A stretch of DNA of 34,824 nt from Acetobacteraceae bacterium (lineage in GTDB: Bacteria; Pseudomonadota; Alphaproteobacteria; Acetobacterales; Acetobacteraceae), in NCBI GenBank assembly GCA_947455205.1, contig CANGNF010000049.1, positions 1 to 34,824 of the forward strand, in the 5' to 3' direction. Shown piece after piece: positions 8,251 to 18,077 of this stretch (position 1 is the stretch's first letter; every line of letters begins with the position of its first letter). Position numbers and translations under genes: made by a program. Below the pieces are notes generated by a model. It was not told where the DNA came from and did not search any database. It saw only the letters and a list, made by a program, of their open reading frames with translations.

Positions 8251-9729
8251 CTACACCGCCGGCGACGGCTCCGCGCAAGCCAGCATGGCCACGGCGTCCT
8301 GGGCGGAGGCGATGGCGCCCTCCACCCAGGCCTTGGCGCGGGAGCAATGCTCCCCGGCCAGCACCAGCGGGCCGCAGCGCCAGGCCTGCGGCTCCTCGGC
8401 CTGGGCGGTGGCGGCGTCGGGCACGGTGTCCCGCATGCCCGGGTCCCAGTCGGTGCTGCAGGCCGAAAGCGTCCAGGGGTGGGCGGACCAGTCGATCGAG
8501 ACGCTGTCCAGCACCATGCCGGGCCGGGCCAGCGCCGGGTGCAGCCGCGCCGCCTCTCGCCGCACCGCCACGGCGCGTTCCTCCGGCGCCAGGGCGGCGA
8601 TCGGCGCGGCATCGGCGCCGATGCAGTAGCTGGCCAGCAGCACGCCCTCCGGCCCCGCGAAGTCCTGGTTGTGCGGGTAGTAGACCTGGCGCAGCAGCCG
8701 GTCCGAGAACGAGGCGCCACCCAGTACGCCATCCGCCTCCCAGCAGCGCTCGGCGCAGAACAGCAGCACCTTGGTGGCGCCGGCGTAGTGCAGGCCGGAA
8801 ATGCGCCGGCGGGTCGGCGCGTCCAGCCCGCTGACAGCCACGCGGCGCAGCACCGGCAAGGGGATGGTGCAGATCACATGCGCCGCCTGGTAGCTCTCGG
8901 TCACGCCATGGCGCGCCGCCACCACGCTGGCGCCTGCCGGCGTCAGCTCTATCGCCTTCACCTCGGCGCCCAGCCGGATTTCGGCGCCGCAGCGCGCGGC
9001 CAGCGCCAGGGGCAGCTGGTCGGCGCCACCGGCCAGCTGGAACAGCGGTTCCGCCGCCTTCAGCAGGATGTCGCTGAGGAACAGGTGGAAGGCCTGGTTG
9101 ATCCGCCCGCGCACCGCCTGCAGCCCGGCCAGGATGGCGCCGGGGTCGGCGAAATCCGCCGCCGGCCCGGCCTCCGCCAGGTGGCGCTGCACCGCGGCCA
9201 GGAAGTCCCGGCCCATCTGCGGGAAGGCGAGGTCGCGCACCTCGCGTGGGGCCATCACCGTGACCAGCAGCGCCAACCGGCGCATGAAGCGCTGCGCTGC
9301 CGGAGACAGCCCCTCCGCCGCCGGCCATTCCGGCAGGTTGAGGTCTTCCGGCAGGGCGCCGAAGCCGAAGCGCTGGCCGGCGCAGTCCAGCAGCCCGCCC
9401 TGGCCCTGGAAGACGGAGAGGAAGGGCCGCAGCTTCGGCGTCAGCCCGAGCTGCTCGACCAAGGCGAAGACCCGGGTGTGGCTGGCCGGCAGCCGCATGG
9501 CGCCGAACTCGCCATGGTAGACCCTGCCCTCCCGCTCGAACCGATGGGTCCAGATGCGCCCGCCGATGCGCTGGCTGGCTTCCAGCACCAGCACGTCATG
9601 CCCGCGGGCACGCAACTCCATCGCCGCGACCAGCCCGGCCATGCCGGCACCCAGGACCAGCACCTTGCCAGCGGTGCCGGATGCGGGAGATGGAATGGAG
9701 ATGGCGAACCTCCTGCCGCCGGGATGCAA
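8251..9729 (-). CDS. FAD-dependent amine oxidase (flavin monoamine oxidase family)
   Basis: A roughly 490-residue flavoprotein of the monoamine oxidase family, which oxidises amines or amino acids to imines with H2O2 release. The dinucleotide-binding motif VLVLGAGMAGLVAAMEL lies at the N-terminus, followed by LVLEASQRIGGRIWT, the second FAD contact. The C-terminal FAD motif LVLAGEHCSRAKAWVEGAI is complete. There is no obvious signal peptide. The start is uncertain: TTG at 9729 is the only canonical start in frame before the FAD motif but has no ribosome-binding site, whereas AGGAGG at 9709-9714 sits six bases before an ATC codon at 9702. The MFS gene follows on the same strand. The substrate is unknown. 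Confidence 0.9.
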   Translation of the reverse strand: MHPGGRRFAISIPSPASGTAGKVLVLGAGMAGLVAAMELRARGHDVLVLEASQRIGGRIWTHRFEREGRVYHGEFGAMRLPASHTRVFALVEQLGLTPKLRPFLSVFQGQGGLLDCAGQRFGFGALPEDLNLPEWPAAEGLSPAAQRFMRRLALLVTVMAPREVRDLAFPQMGRDFLAAVQRHLAEAGPAADFADPGAILAGLQAVRGRINQAFHLFLSDILLKAAEPLFQLAGGADQLPLALAARCGAEIRLGAEVKAIELTPAGASVVAARHGVTESYQAAHVICTIPLPVLRRVAVSGLDAPTRRRISGLHYAGATKVLLFCAERCWEADGVLGGASFSDRLLRQVYYPHNQDFAGPEGVLLASYCIGADAAPIAALAPEERAVAVRREAARLHPALARPGMVLDSVSIDWSAHPWTLSACSTDWDPGMRDTVPDAATAQAEEPQAWRCGPLVLAGEHCSRAKAWVEGAIASAQDAVAMLACAEPSPAV

Positions 9730-9803
9730 CCCAGGCGAACGACAGCAGCAGGTTCATAACACCAGGGGTTGACGCGGCCAATGGGCTTGGCACGCGGGCG
9801 GTT

Positions 9804-10259
9804 TCAGCCCCGCCCCAGCGTCTGCCGCGCCTGGGTCGCCAGCACGTCGGCGCGCTCGTTCATGACGTCGCCGCTGTGGCCGCGCACCCATTTCCAGTCG
9901 ATCTTGTGCGGCTTGGCGGCGGCCAGCAGGCGCTGCCACAGCTCCATGTTCGCCACCGGCTCCTTGGCCGCGTTGCGCCAGTTGTTGCGGACCCAGCCGT
10001 TGATCCAGCGGCTGATGCCGTTGCGGACGTATTCGCTGTCGGTATGCAGCACCACGGTGCAGGGGCGCTTCAGGGCTTCCAGCGCGACGCAGGCGGCGGT
10101 CAGTTCCATGCGGTTGTTGGTGGTGGCGGCGTCGTGGCCGGAAAGCTCCCGCACCACCTCGCCATAGCGCAAAATGGCGCCCCAGCCGCCCGGCCCCGGG
10201 TTGGGCTTGCAGCCGCCATCGGTCCAGATCTCAACCGTGAAGTCTTCGTCAGAGGCCAA
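9804..10259 (-). CDS. rnhA: Ribonuclease HI
   Basis: A 151-residue RNase HI that degrades the RNA strand of RNA-DNA hybrids, removing R-loops and replication primers. All catalytic residues are present: Asp14 ([14 protein letters not shown]), Glu52 (NNRMELTAA), Asp74 (HTDSEYV), Asp138 (NERADVLA) and the helper His128 (RGHSGD). The length matches the family. The start is TTG at 10259, which overlaps the end of thrB by 11 bases, so the gene is likely translated by coupling. No better ATG lies before the first beta strand. The ispH-thrB-rnhA order is recurrent in alphaproteobacteria. Confidence 0.95.
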   Translation of the reverse strand: MASDEDFTVEIWTDGGCKPNPGPGGWGAILRYGEVVRELSGHDAATTNNRMELTAACVALEALKRPCTVVLHTDSEYVRNGISRWINGWVRNNWRNAAKEPVANMELWQRLLAAAKPHKIDWKWVRGHSGDVMNERADVLATQARQTLGRG

Positions 10260-11226
10260 GCGCCGAGGGCCCTTCCGCCCGCAGGAAGAAGCGCAGTTTC
10301 CGCAGGTATTCCAGCGGGTCCTTGCGGGTGACCAGGGCGCCGGCGGGCGTGCTGGTCCAGTCGTACAGCCGGGTCAGCAGGAAGCGCAGGCTGGCGCCGC
10401 GGCACAGCACCGGCAGCGCGGCGCGCTCGGCCGGGGTGAGCGGCCGCCGCGCCTGGTAGGCCGCCAGCAGCGCCCGCGCCTTGGTGACGTTGAAGCTGTG
10501 GTCGCTCTCGAAGCACCAGGCGTTCAGGCAGACCGCGATGTCGTAGGCCAGCAGGTCGGTGCAGGCGAAGTAGAAGTCGATGATGCCGGACAGCCGCGGC
10601 TGCCCGGCGGCGTCGTCCAGGAAGAAGACGTTGTCGGGGAACAGGTCGGCGTGGATCTGCCCTTGTGGCAGACCCGCCGCTGGCCATGCCGCCAGGATGC
10701 CGGCCAGCGCCGCGTCCAGCTCCGCCACCAGGCCGGGTTGCACTTGGTCGCCTTCAGCGCGGCAGCGCCCGAGCAGCGGCGCCCAGCCGGCCGGGCCCAG
10801 CGCGTTGGGCCGGCGGCCGGGGAAATCGGCGCCGGCGGCGTGCAGCCGGGCCAGCGCATCGCCCAGCGGGGCGCAGTGCTGCGGGCGGACGCGGCGCGGC
10901 CAGACCCCAGGCAGGAAGGTGCAGATCGCCGCCGGGCGGCCGGCCAGCTGGCGCAGCGCCTGGCCGTCCCGCGCCGGCACCGGCTGCGGGCAGTCCAGGC
11001 CCTGGCTGGCCAAATGCTGCATCAGGCCGAGGAAATAGGGCAGCTCGCCGGGGTCCACGCGCTTTTCGTACAGCGTCAGGATGAAGTCGCCGCCGGTGGT
11101 CTTCAGCGCGAAATTGGAGTTCTCCACCCCCTCGGCGATGCCGCGGAAGGCCAGCAGCTCGCCAATGGGGTAGTCCGCCAGGAAGGCGCGCAGCGCTTCG
11201 TCGGAGACTTCGGTATAGACAGCCAT
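10249..11226 (-). CDS. thrB: Homoserine kinase, ThrB of the APH/ChoK fold
   Basis: A 325-residue homoserine kinase of the aminoglycoside-phosphotransferase fold (the alphaproteobacterial and Pseudomonas type, not the GHMP type). It phosphorylates L-homoserine on the way to threonine. The N-terminus [16 protein letters not shown] and the segment [11 protein letters not shown] (ATP-binding loop) are typical. The catalytic loop is [14 protein letters not shown] and the metal-binding Asp lies in [11 protein letters not shown]. The ATG at 11226 follows a GGGACGG stretch; the in-frame ORF upstream (to 11361) crosses a repeat region and is not coding. The gene overlaps rnhA at its 3' end. Confidence 0.94.
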   Translation of the reverse strand: MAVYTEVSDEALRAFLADYPIGELLAFRGIAEGVENSNFALKTTGGDFILTLYEKRVDPGELPYFLGLMQHLASQGLDCPQPVPARDGQALRQLAGRPAAICTFLPGVWPRRVRPQHCAPLGDALARLHAAGADFPGRRPNALGPAGWAPLLGRCRAEGDQVQPGLVAELDAALAGILAAWPAAGLPQGQIHADLFPDNVFFLDDAAGQPRLSGIIDFYFACTDLLAYDIAVCLNAWCFESDHSFNVTKARALLAAYQARRPLTPAERAALPVLCRGASLRFLLTRLYDWTSTPAGALVTRKDPLEYLRKLRFFLRAEGPSALGL

Positions 11227-11521
11227 CGCCGTCCCGTTACCGCCCACCGCCCGCCGGTGCAAGGCGCGGTGAGGGCGGGACGCGCAGGCTGCGGAGGCTG
11301 ACCCAGGGGGCTCGCAGGGGCCGAGTGCCCGCATGGCGCCAAACCGTGCGGCAAGCGGCACCGGGCATCGCGGCAGCGACGCGGCCCGCTCACCGCGGAC
11401 GCGAAGGCTGTGGAAGCTGACCCAGGCGGCCCGCCAGGGCCGAGAGCGCGAATGCGCGACGCGGGCTTATGCCCGCGCAAGCCCAGGCCGCGGAGGCGGC
11501 CGCCCGGCGCCTGAGGGTAAA
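11227..11521. repeat. Gene-free stretch with imperfect direct repeats
   Basis: About 300 bases between ispH and thrB hold no convincing gene. Two imperfect copies of a roughly 55-59-base unit lie at 11281-11339 and 11400-11458, about 80% identical by eye, sharing GCTGACCCAGG and AGGGCCGAG. A third element at 11485-11514 matches a sequence at 23566-23595 in 27 of 30 positions. GCGGGC TTAT GCCCGC at 11461-11476 makes a short hairpin. The region may hold dispersed intergenic repeats of this genome and the thrB promoter; no clear promoter could be picked. Confidence 0.55.
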
Positions 11522-11573
11522 AAGCTTCCTGCTGCTCTCAACGCCGTCAGGCGTTGAGAGCAGCAGGAAGCTT
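11522..11573 (-). terminator. Long perfect hairpin overlapping the 3' end of ispH (intrinsic terminator)
   Basis: A perfect 24-bp inverted repeat (arms 11522-11545 and 11550-11573, loop of four bases). Read in the ispH direction, the first arm is the last codons of ispH, the stop TGA falls at the loop, and the second arm is followed by TTTTT (11517-11523 on this strand read as CTTTTTACC). This fits an intrinsic terminator, though the stem is unusually long and lies within the coding sequence. Confidence 0.8.
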
Positions 11574-12494
11574 AAACGTTATCCGCTCCTCGGCGACCAC
11601 CACTTCCTCCATCACCAGCTCGTAGCGCTCGCGCAGCCGGGCCAGGACTTCCTCCACCAGCACTTCCGGCGCGCTGGCCCCAGCGGTCACGCCGATGCTG
11701 GAGACGCCCTCCACGATGGCCAGGTCCAGCTCACGCCCGCGCTGCACCATGATCGCCTTGGCGCAGCCGGCGCGCTCGGCCACTTCCACCAGGCGCAGGC
11801 TGTTCGAGGAGTTCGGCGCGCCGACCACGATCATCAGCTCGGTGCGCGGCGCAATCGCCTTCACCGCCGCCTGCCGGTTGGTGGTGGCGTAGCAGATGTC
11901 CTCCTTCGCCGGCATGGCGATGGTCGGGAAGCGTCCCTGCAGCGCGGCGACGATACCGGCGGTGTCATCGACCGAAAGCGTGGTCTGGGTGATGAAGGCC
12001 ACCGGCTTCCCGGCGGGCACCTCCACCGTGCGGGCGTGCTCCTCGTCCTCCACCAGGGTCACCGCGCCATCCGGCAGCTGGCCCATGGTGCCGATCACCT
12101 CGGGGTGGCCTTCATGCCCGATCAGCAGGATGTGGCGGCCGCGGGCAAAGTGATGCTCGGCCTCCCGGTGCACCTTGCTGACCAGCGGGCAGGTGGCGTC
12201 CAGGTACATCAGTTTGCGGCGGGTGGCCTCGGTCGGCACGCTCTTCGGCACGCCATGGGCGCTGAACACCACGGGGGCGTCGTCCGGCACCTCGTCCAGT
12301 TCCTCGACGAAGATCGCGCCCTGGCGTTCCAGCGCCTGCACAACAAACCGGTTGTGAACGATCTCGTGCCGGACGTAGACCGGGGCGCCGTAGCGGCGGA
12401 TGGCCTCCTCGACGATCTTGATCGCGCGGTCGACCCCGGCGCAGAAGCCGCGCGGGCCGGCGAGCAGGACGTTGAGGCTGGGCTTGCTGGTCAT
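11547..12494 (-). CDS. ispH: 4-hydroxy-3-methylbut-2-enyl diphosphate reductase
   Basis: A 315-residue [4Fe-4S] enzyme for the last step of the MEP isoprenoid pathway, converting HMBPP to IPP and DMAPP. These are also precursors for the hopanoids made by this organism. The three cluster-binding cysteines are Cys18 ([13 protein letters not shown]), Cys102 ([11 protein letters not shown]) and Cys201 ([11 protein letters not shown]). The substrate-binding His residues lie in [23 protein letters not shown] and [12 protein letters not shown], and the [12 protein letters not shown] motif binds the diphosphate. The ATG at 12494 gives the expected length. Its last codons form one arm of a terminator. 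It is the upstream gene of the ispH-thrB-rnhA group but is separated from thrB by 320 bp. Confidence 0.97.
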   Translation of the reverse strand: MTSKPSLNVLLAGPRGFCAGVDRAIKIVEEAIRRYGAPVYVRHEIVHNRFVVQALERQGAIFVEELDEVPDDAPVVFSAHGVPKSVPTEATRRKLMYLDATCPLVSKVHREAEHHFARGRHILLIGHEGHPEVIGTMGQLPDGAVTLVEDEEHARTVEVPAGKPVAFITQTTLSVDDTAGIVAALQGRFPTIAMPAKEDICYATTNRQAAVKAIAPRTELMIVVGAPNSSNSLRLVEVAERAGCAKAIMVQRGRELDLAIVEGVSSIGVTAGASAPEVLVEEVLARLRERYELVMEEVVVAEERITFKLPAALNA

Positions 12495-12617
12495 GGCGCT
12501 GGATGCTCGCGGGCTGCGGGTTGCCGTGCTAACGGGCCGCCGGTGACGGTGTAAAGAGTAATTGGCGGCCGGGCCGGCGGCACACTAGCCACCACCCGGC
12601 AGGGCTCAAGGGGGAAG

Positions 12618-13151
12618 ATGGTGATGCGCTTCGGACTTGCGATGGTGCCTGGCCTGTTGTTGTTGCTGGCGGGGTGCGGCAGCAACGCCACCCGCTACCC
12701 CATTGCCTGCCCGCGCCCGGCCATTCTGGGGGAAGGCGCCGACCTGACCCTGTACCGCGCCGGCGCCCCGGCCGACCTGACCACGCTGCAGACCGATGCC
12801 CGCCTGGTGCGGGTGGAAGGTGGCTGCGGCCGCGGCAACAACGCCATCGAGATGCGCCTGTCGGTCGGCTTCACCGTGGACCGCGGCCCGGCCTTCCGCG
12901 GCCGGGAAGTGCCGCTGCCCTGGTTCGTGGCCGTGGTGGACAACCGCACCAACCGGGTGCTCAGCGAGCAGGGCTTCCAGGACTTCATCACCTTCAACCC
13001 CAACGAAACCCGCGCCAGCGGCATGAGCCAGTCGGTCGACATCACCCTGCCGGTGGGGGATGAGCGGCGCGCGCAGGACTACACGGTCTATGTCTCGTTC
13101 CGCCTGAACCCCGAGCAGCTGGCCTTCAACCGCCAGCGCGGCGTGCGGTAG
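12618..13151 (+). CDS. Probable outer-membrane or periplasmic lipoprotein of unknown function
   Basis: A 177-residue protein with a lipoprotein signal: a short basic start, hydrophobic GLAMVPGLLLLLAGC and lipidation Cys20 followed by Gly-Ser (no Asp at +2). The ATG at 12618 follows GGGGGAAG closely. The mature part has two further Cys residues (IACPRPA and GGCGRG) that could pair. It is otherwise beta-rich, with FTVDRGPAFRGREVPLPWFVAVVD (split: strand-turn-strand) and YTVYVSFRLNPEQL. It is not assigned to a family. It is divergent from ispH and stands alone. Its stop TAG is followed, in the same frame, by a 24-bp minisatellite. Confidence 0.82.
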   Translation: MVMRFGLAMVPGLLLLLAGCGSNATRYPIACPRPAILGEGADLTLYRAGAPADLTTLQTDARLVRVEGGCGRGNNAIEMRLSVGFTVDRGPAFRGREVPLPWFVAVVDNRTNRVLSEQGFQDFITFNPNETRASGMSQSVDITLPVGDERRAQDYTVYVSFRLNPEQLAFNRQRGVR

Positions 13152-13152
13152 C

Positions 13153-13368
13153 GCCACCGCCGGGCGAGCGGCAAGAGCCGCCGCTGGGCGAGCGGCCAGC
13201 GCCGCCGCCGGGCGAGCGGCAAGAGCCGCCGCCGGGCGAGCGGCAAGAGCCGCCGCCGGGCGAGCGGCAAGAGCCGCCGCCGGGCGAGCGGCAAGAGCCG
13301 CCGCTGGGCGAGCGGCAAGAGCCGCCGCTGGGCGAGCGGCAAAAGCCGCCGCTGGGCGTCCGGTAAAA
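13153..13368. repeat. Minisatellite: nine tandem copies of a 24-bp unit
   Basis: Nine direct copies with no spacers start at 13153, 13177, 13201, 13225, 13249, 13273, 13297, 13321 and 13345. Copies 3-6 are identical; copies 1, 2 and 7-9 differ at a few bases. Each unit carries GCGGC AAGA GCCGC across the copy junction, a 5-bp hairpin with a four-base loop. Because 24 is a multiple of three, every frame stays open: plus strand in the lipoprotein frame would read Arg-Arg-x-Ala-Ser-Gly-Lys-Ser. It lies right after the lipoprotein stop and about 60 bases before the glycine riboswitch. Confidence 0.95.
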
Positions 13369-13381
13369 TCGCCCGGCGCGG

Positions 13382-13410
13382 TTGCGCCCTCCCCCCGCGG
13401 CGGGTTAGAC
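13382..13410 (+). promoter_or_regulatory. Possible weak promoter for the gcv riboswitch transcript
   Basis: TTGCGC at 13382 and TTAGAC at 13405 are separated by 17 bases, the right spacing and place for a sigma-70-type promoter whose transcript would start just before the riboswitch. The match to the consensus is poor, so this is only a candidate. Confidence 0.22.
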
Positions 13411-13430
13411 CGTGATGATCCTGCTGATCC

Positions 13431-13632
13431 CGTGCGGGAGAGAGGGGCGCATCCGGCTTGCCGGAGAGCGCCCTCGCCGAAGGCGCAACCGGCCCCCGGA
13501 AACGCTCAGGCAAAAGGGCCGCATGGGGAAGGGGCCTCTGGAAAGCCCGGCACGCACCACGCCGGCACCGACGGAGTAAGGCGCGCCGCCAGCGGCCGCC
13601 GAATCTCTCAGGTATTTCCGACAGAGGGGGGC
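13431..13632 (+). ncRNA. Tandem glycine riboswitch upstream of gcvT
   Basis: Two glycine aptamers in tandem sense glycine and control the glycine cleavage genes. Aptamer 1 (about 13431-13524) begins GTGCGGGAGAG, has CCGAAGGCGCAACC and ends CTCAGGCAAAAGG with CCGCAT closing P1. Aptamer 2 (about 13526-13632) has GGGAAGGGGCCTCTGGAAAG, ACCGACGGAGTAAGGC, ATCTCTCAGGTA and TCCGACAGAGGGGG. These are the conserved core pieces of the class. The linker is short, as expected for cooperative tandem aptamers. The expression platform must lie in the 38 bases before the GTG at 13670. No T-rich terminator is seen there, so control of translation start is more likely than control of termination. Confidence 0.93.
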
Positions 13633-13669
13633 CACGAACTCAACCGCCGCCGATGCGGCAGGGGGAACC

Positions 13670-14803
13670 GTGGCCGATTCATCAGCCCTTCCGGGCGAGA
13701 CCCTGTTGGAAACCCCGTTGGGGGCACTGCACCGCGAATTGGGCGGGCGCATGGTCCCCTTCGCCGGCTATGCCATGCCGGTGCAGTACCCCTTGGGCAT
13801 CTTGGGGGAGCACCTGCACTGCCGCGCCGCCGCCGGGCTGTTCGACGTTTCCCACATGGGCCAGGCGGAACTGGTGGGCGCCAAGGGGACGGAGTTCGCC
13901 GCCGCCGCGCTGGAGGCGCTGACCCCGGCCGACGTGGCCGGCCTCAAGCCGATGCGCCAGCGCTACGCGCTGCTGACCACCGATGCCGGCGGCATCTTCG
14001 ACGACTTCATGGTGGCGAATTTCGGCAACCGCCTGTTCCTGGTGGTCAATGCCAGCCGCAAGCATGAGGATTTCGCCCGGATCGAGGCCGCGCTGCCCGC
14101 CGGGGTGACGCTGAAGCGCCTGCCGGACCGCGCCCTGCTGGCGCTGCAAGGCCCTGGCGCGGCGGCGGCCATCGCGCCGCTGGCGCCGGCCCTGGCGGCG
14201 ATGAAGTTCATGGACGTGGCGGAAGTCACCATCGCCGGCGTGCCCTGCTTCGTCTCCCGCAGCGGCTACACCGGGGAGGATGGCTACGAGATCAGCGTCC
14301 CCGCCGACCAGGCCGAGACCTTCGCCCGCGCGCTGCTGGCGCTGCCGGGCGTGGCGCCGGTCGGCCTGGGCGCCCGCGATTCGCTGCGGCTGGAAGCCGG
14401 CCTCTGCCTCTACGGCAACGACATCGACGAGACGACCAGCCCGGTCGAGGCCGCGCTGACCTGGAGCATCGGCAAGCGCCGACGCATGGAATGGAACTTC
14501 CCGGGCGCCGAACGCGTGCGGGAAGAACTGGCCAATGGCACCCAGCGCCTGCGTGTTGGCATCAAGCCGGAAGGCCGCCAGCCAGCCCGTGGCCATACCG
14601 CCGTGCATGTGCCGGGTGGCGATGCCGTGGGCGAGATCACCTCGGGCGGCTTCGGCCCCTCGCTGGGTGGCCCCATGGCCATGGGCTACGTCGCCCGCGC
14701 CCACGCCGCCGACAACACGCCGCTTGAGTTGATGGTGCGGGGCAAGCCGCTGGCTGCCCGCGTCGCCGCCATGCCCTTCGTCGCCAACCGCTACGCCCGC
14801 TGA
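13670..14803 (+). CDS. gcvT: Glycine cleavage system T protein (aminomethyltransferase)
   Basis: A 377-residue tetrahydrofolate-dependent aminomethyltransferase. It takes the aminomethyl group from the lipoyl arm of GcvH, releasing ammonia and making 5,10-methylene-THF. The GTG at 13670 follows GGGGGAA. The N-terminal region has VPFAGYAMPVQY and RAAAGLFDVSHMGQ. The folate-site segment LCLYGNDIDETTSPVEAAL carries the catalytic Asp-region residues. The C-terminal barrel shows GEITSGGFGPSLGGPMAMGYV. It is the first gene behind the glycine riboswitch and is followed 18 bases later by gcvH. Confidence 0.96.
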   Translation: MADSSALPGETLLETPLGALHRELGGRMVPFAGYAMPVQYPLGILGEHLHCRAAAGLFDVSHMGQAELVGAKGTEFAAAALEALTPADVAGLKPMRQRYALLTTDAGGIFDDFMVANFGNRLFLVVNASRKHEDFARIEAALPAGVTLKRLPDRALLALQGPGAAAAIAPLAPALAAMKFMDVAEVTIAGVPCFVSRSGYTGEDGYEISVPADQAETFARALLALPGVAPVGLGARDSLRLEAGLCLYGNDIDETTSPVEAALTWSIGKRRRMEWNFPGAERVREELANGTQRLRVGIKPEGRQPARGHTAVHVPGGDAVGEITSGGFGPSLGGPMAMGYVARAHAADNTPLELMVRGKPLAARVAAMPFVANRYAR

Positions 14804-14821
14804 CCCGCAAGGATCCCGACA

Positions 14822-15195
14822 ATGGCCGAGCTGAAATTCTCCAAGGACCATGAATGGGTGGCGATGGAGGGCGATGTCGCCACCATCGGCATCACCGACC
14901 ACGCGCAGCAGGCGCTGGGCGATGTCGTCTTCGTCGAGCTACCGGAGCTGGGCCGCGTGGTCGCGGCCGGCGAGGCCTGCGCCGTGGTCGAGAGCGTCAA
15001 GGCCGCCAGCGACGTCTACGCGCCCATCAGCGGCCGGGTGGTGGAGGTGAACGCCGCGCTGGCCGACAACCCCGGCACCATCAACAGCGACCCCGCCGGG
15101 GAAGGCTGGTTCTTCAAGCTGGAGCCCTCGGCCCCCGCCGAGCTGGCGGAGCTGATGGACGACGCCGCCTACCACCGCTTCGTGGAGGAAAGCGC

Positions 15196-15199
<4 letters not shown>
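14822..15199 (+). CDS. gcvH: Glycine cleavage system H protein
   Basis: A 125-residue lipoylated carrier that shuttles the aminomethyl group between the P, T and L proteins. The lipoylation site is Lys60 in [14 protein letters not shown]. The opening [20 protein letters not shown] and the end [11 protein letters not shown] are typical, and the length is standard. The ATG at 14822 follows AAGGAT. Its stop TGA overlaps the TTG start of gcvP by three bases (TTGA), so gcvP is translationally coupled. Confidence 0.97.
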
Positions 15200-18075
<2,876 letters not shown>

Positions 18076-18077
18076 CG

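Noticed and set aside
8132..9328. Long upstream extension of the MFS reading frame
   Set aside because: It overlaps the amine oxidase in another frame, reads as low-complexity Gly/Ala/Arg, and the GTG at 8131 has a good ribosome-binding site.
11227..11361. N-terminal extension of thrB
   Set aside because: It runs through an intergenic repeat, and ThrB proteins start at the MAVYT position.
11522..11573. Inverted repeat as the end of an insertion sequence
   Set aside because: There is no transposase gene or target duplication, the arms are adjacent, and a T-run follows, which fits a terminator better.
13153..13368. Repeat array that might be a CRISPR
   Set aside because: The 24-bp units are directly adjacent with no unique spacers, and there are no cas genes.
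13088..13513. Open frame on the minus strand coding Arg/Leu-rich octapeptide repeats
   Set aside because: It is open only because the repeat period is a multiple of three; it has no ribosome-binding site and runs across the glycine riboswitch.
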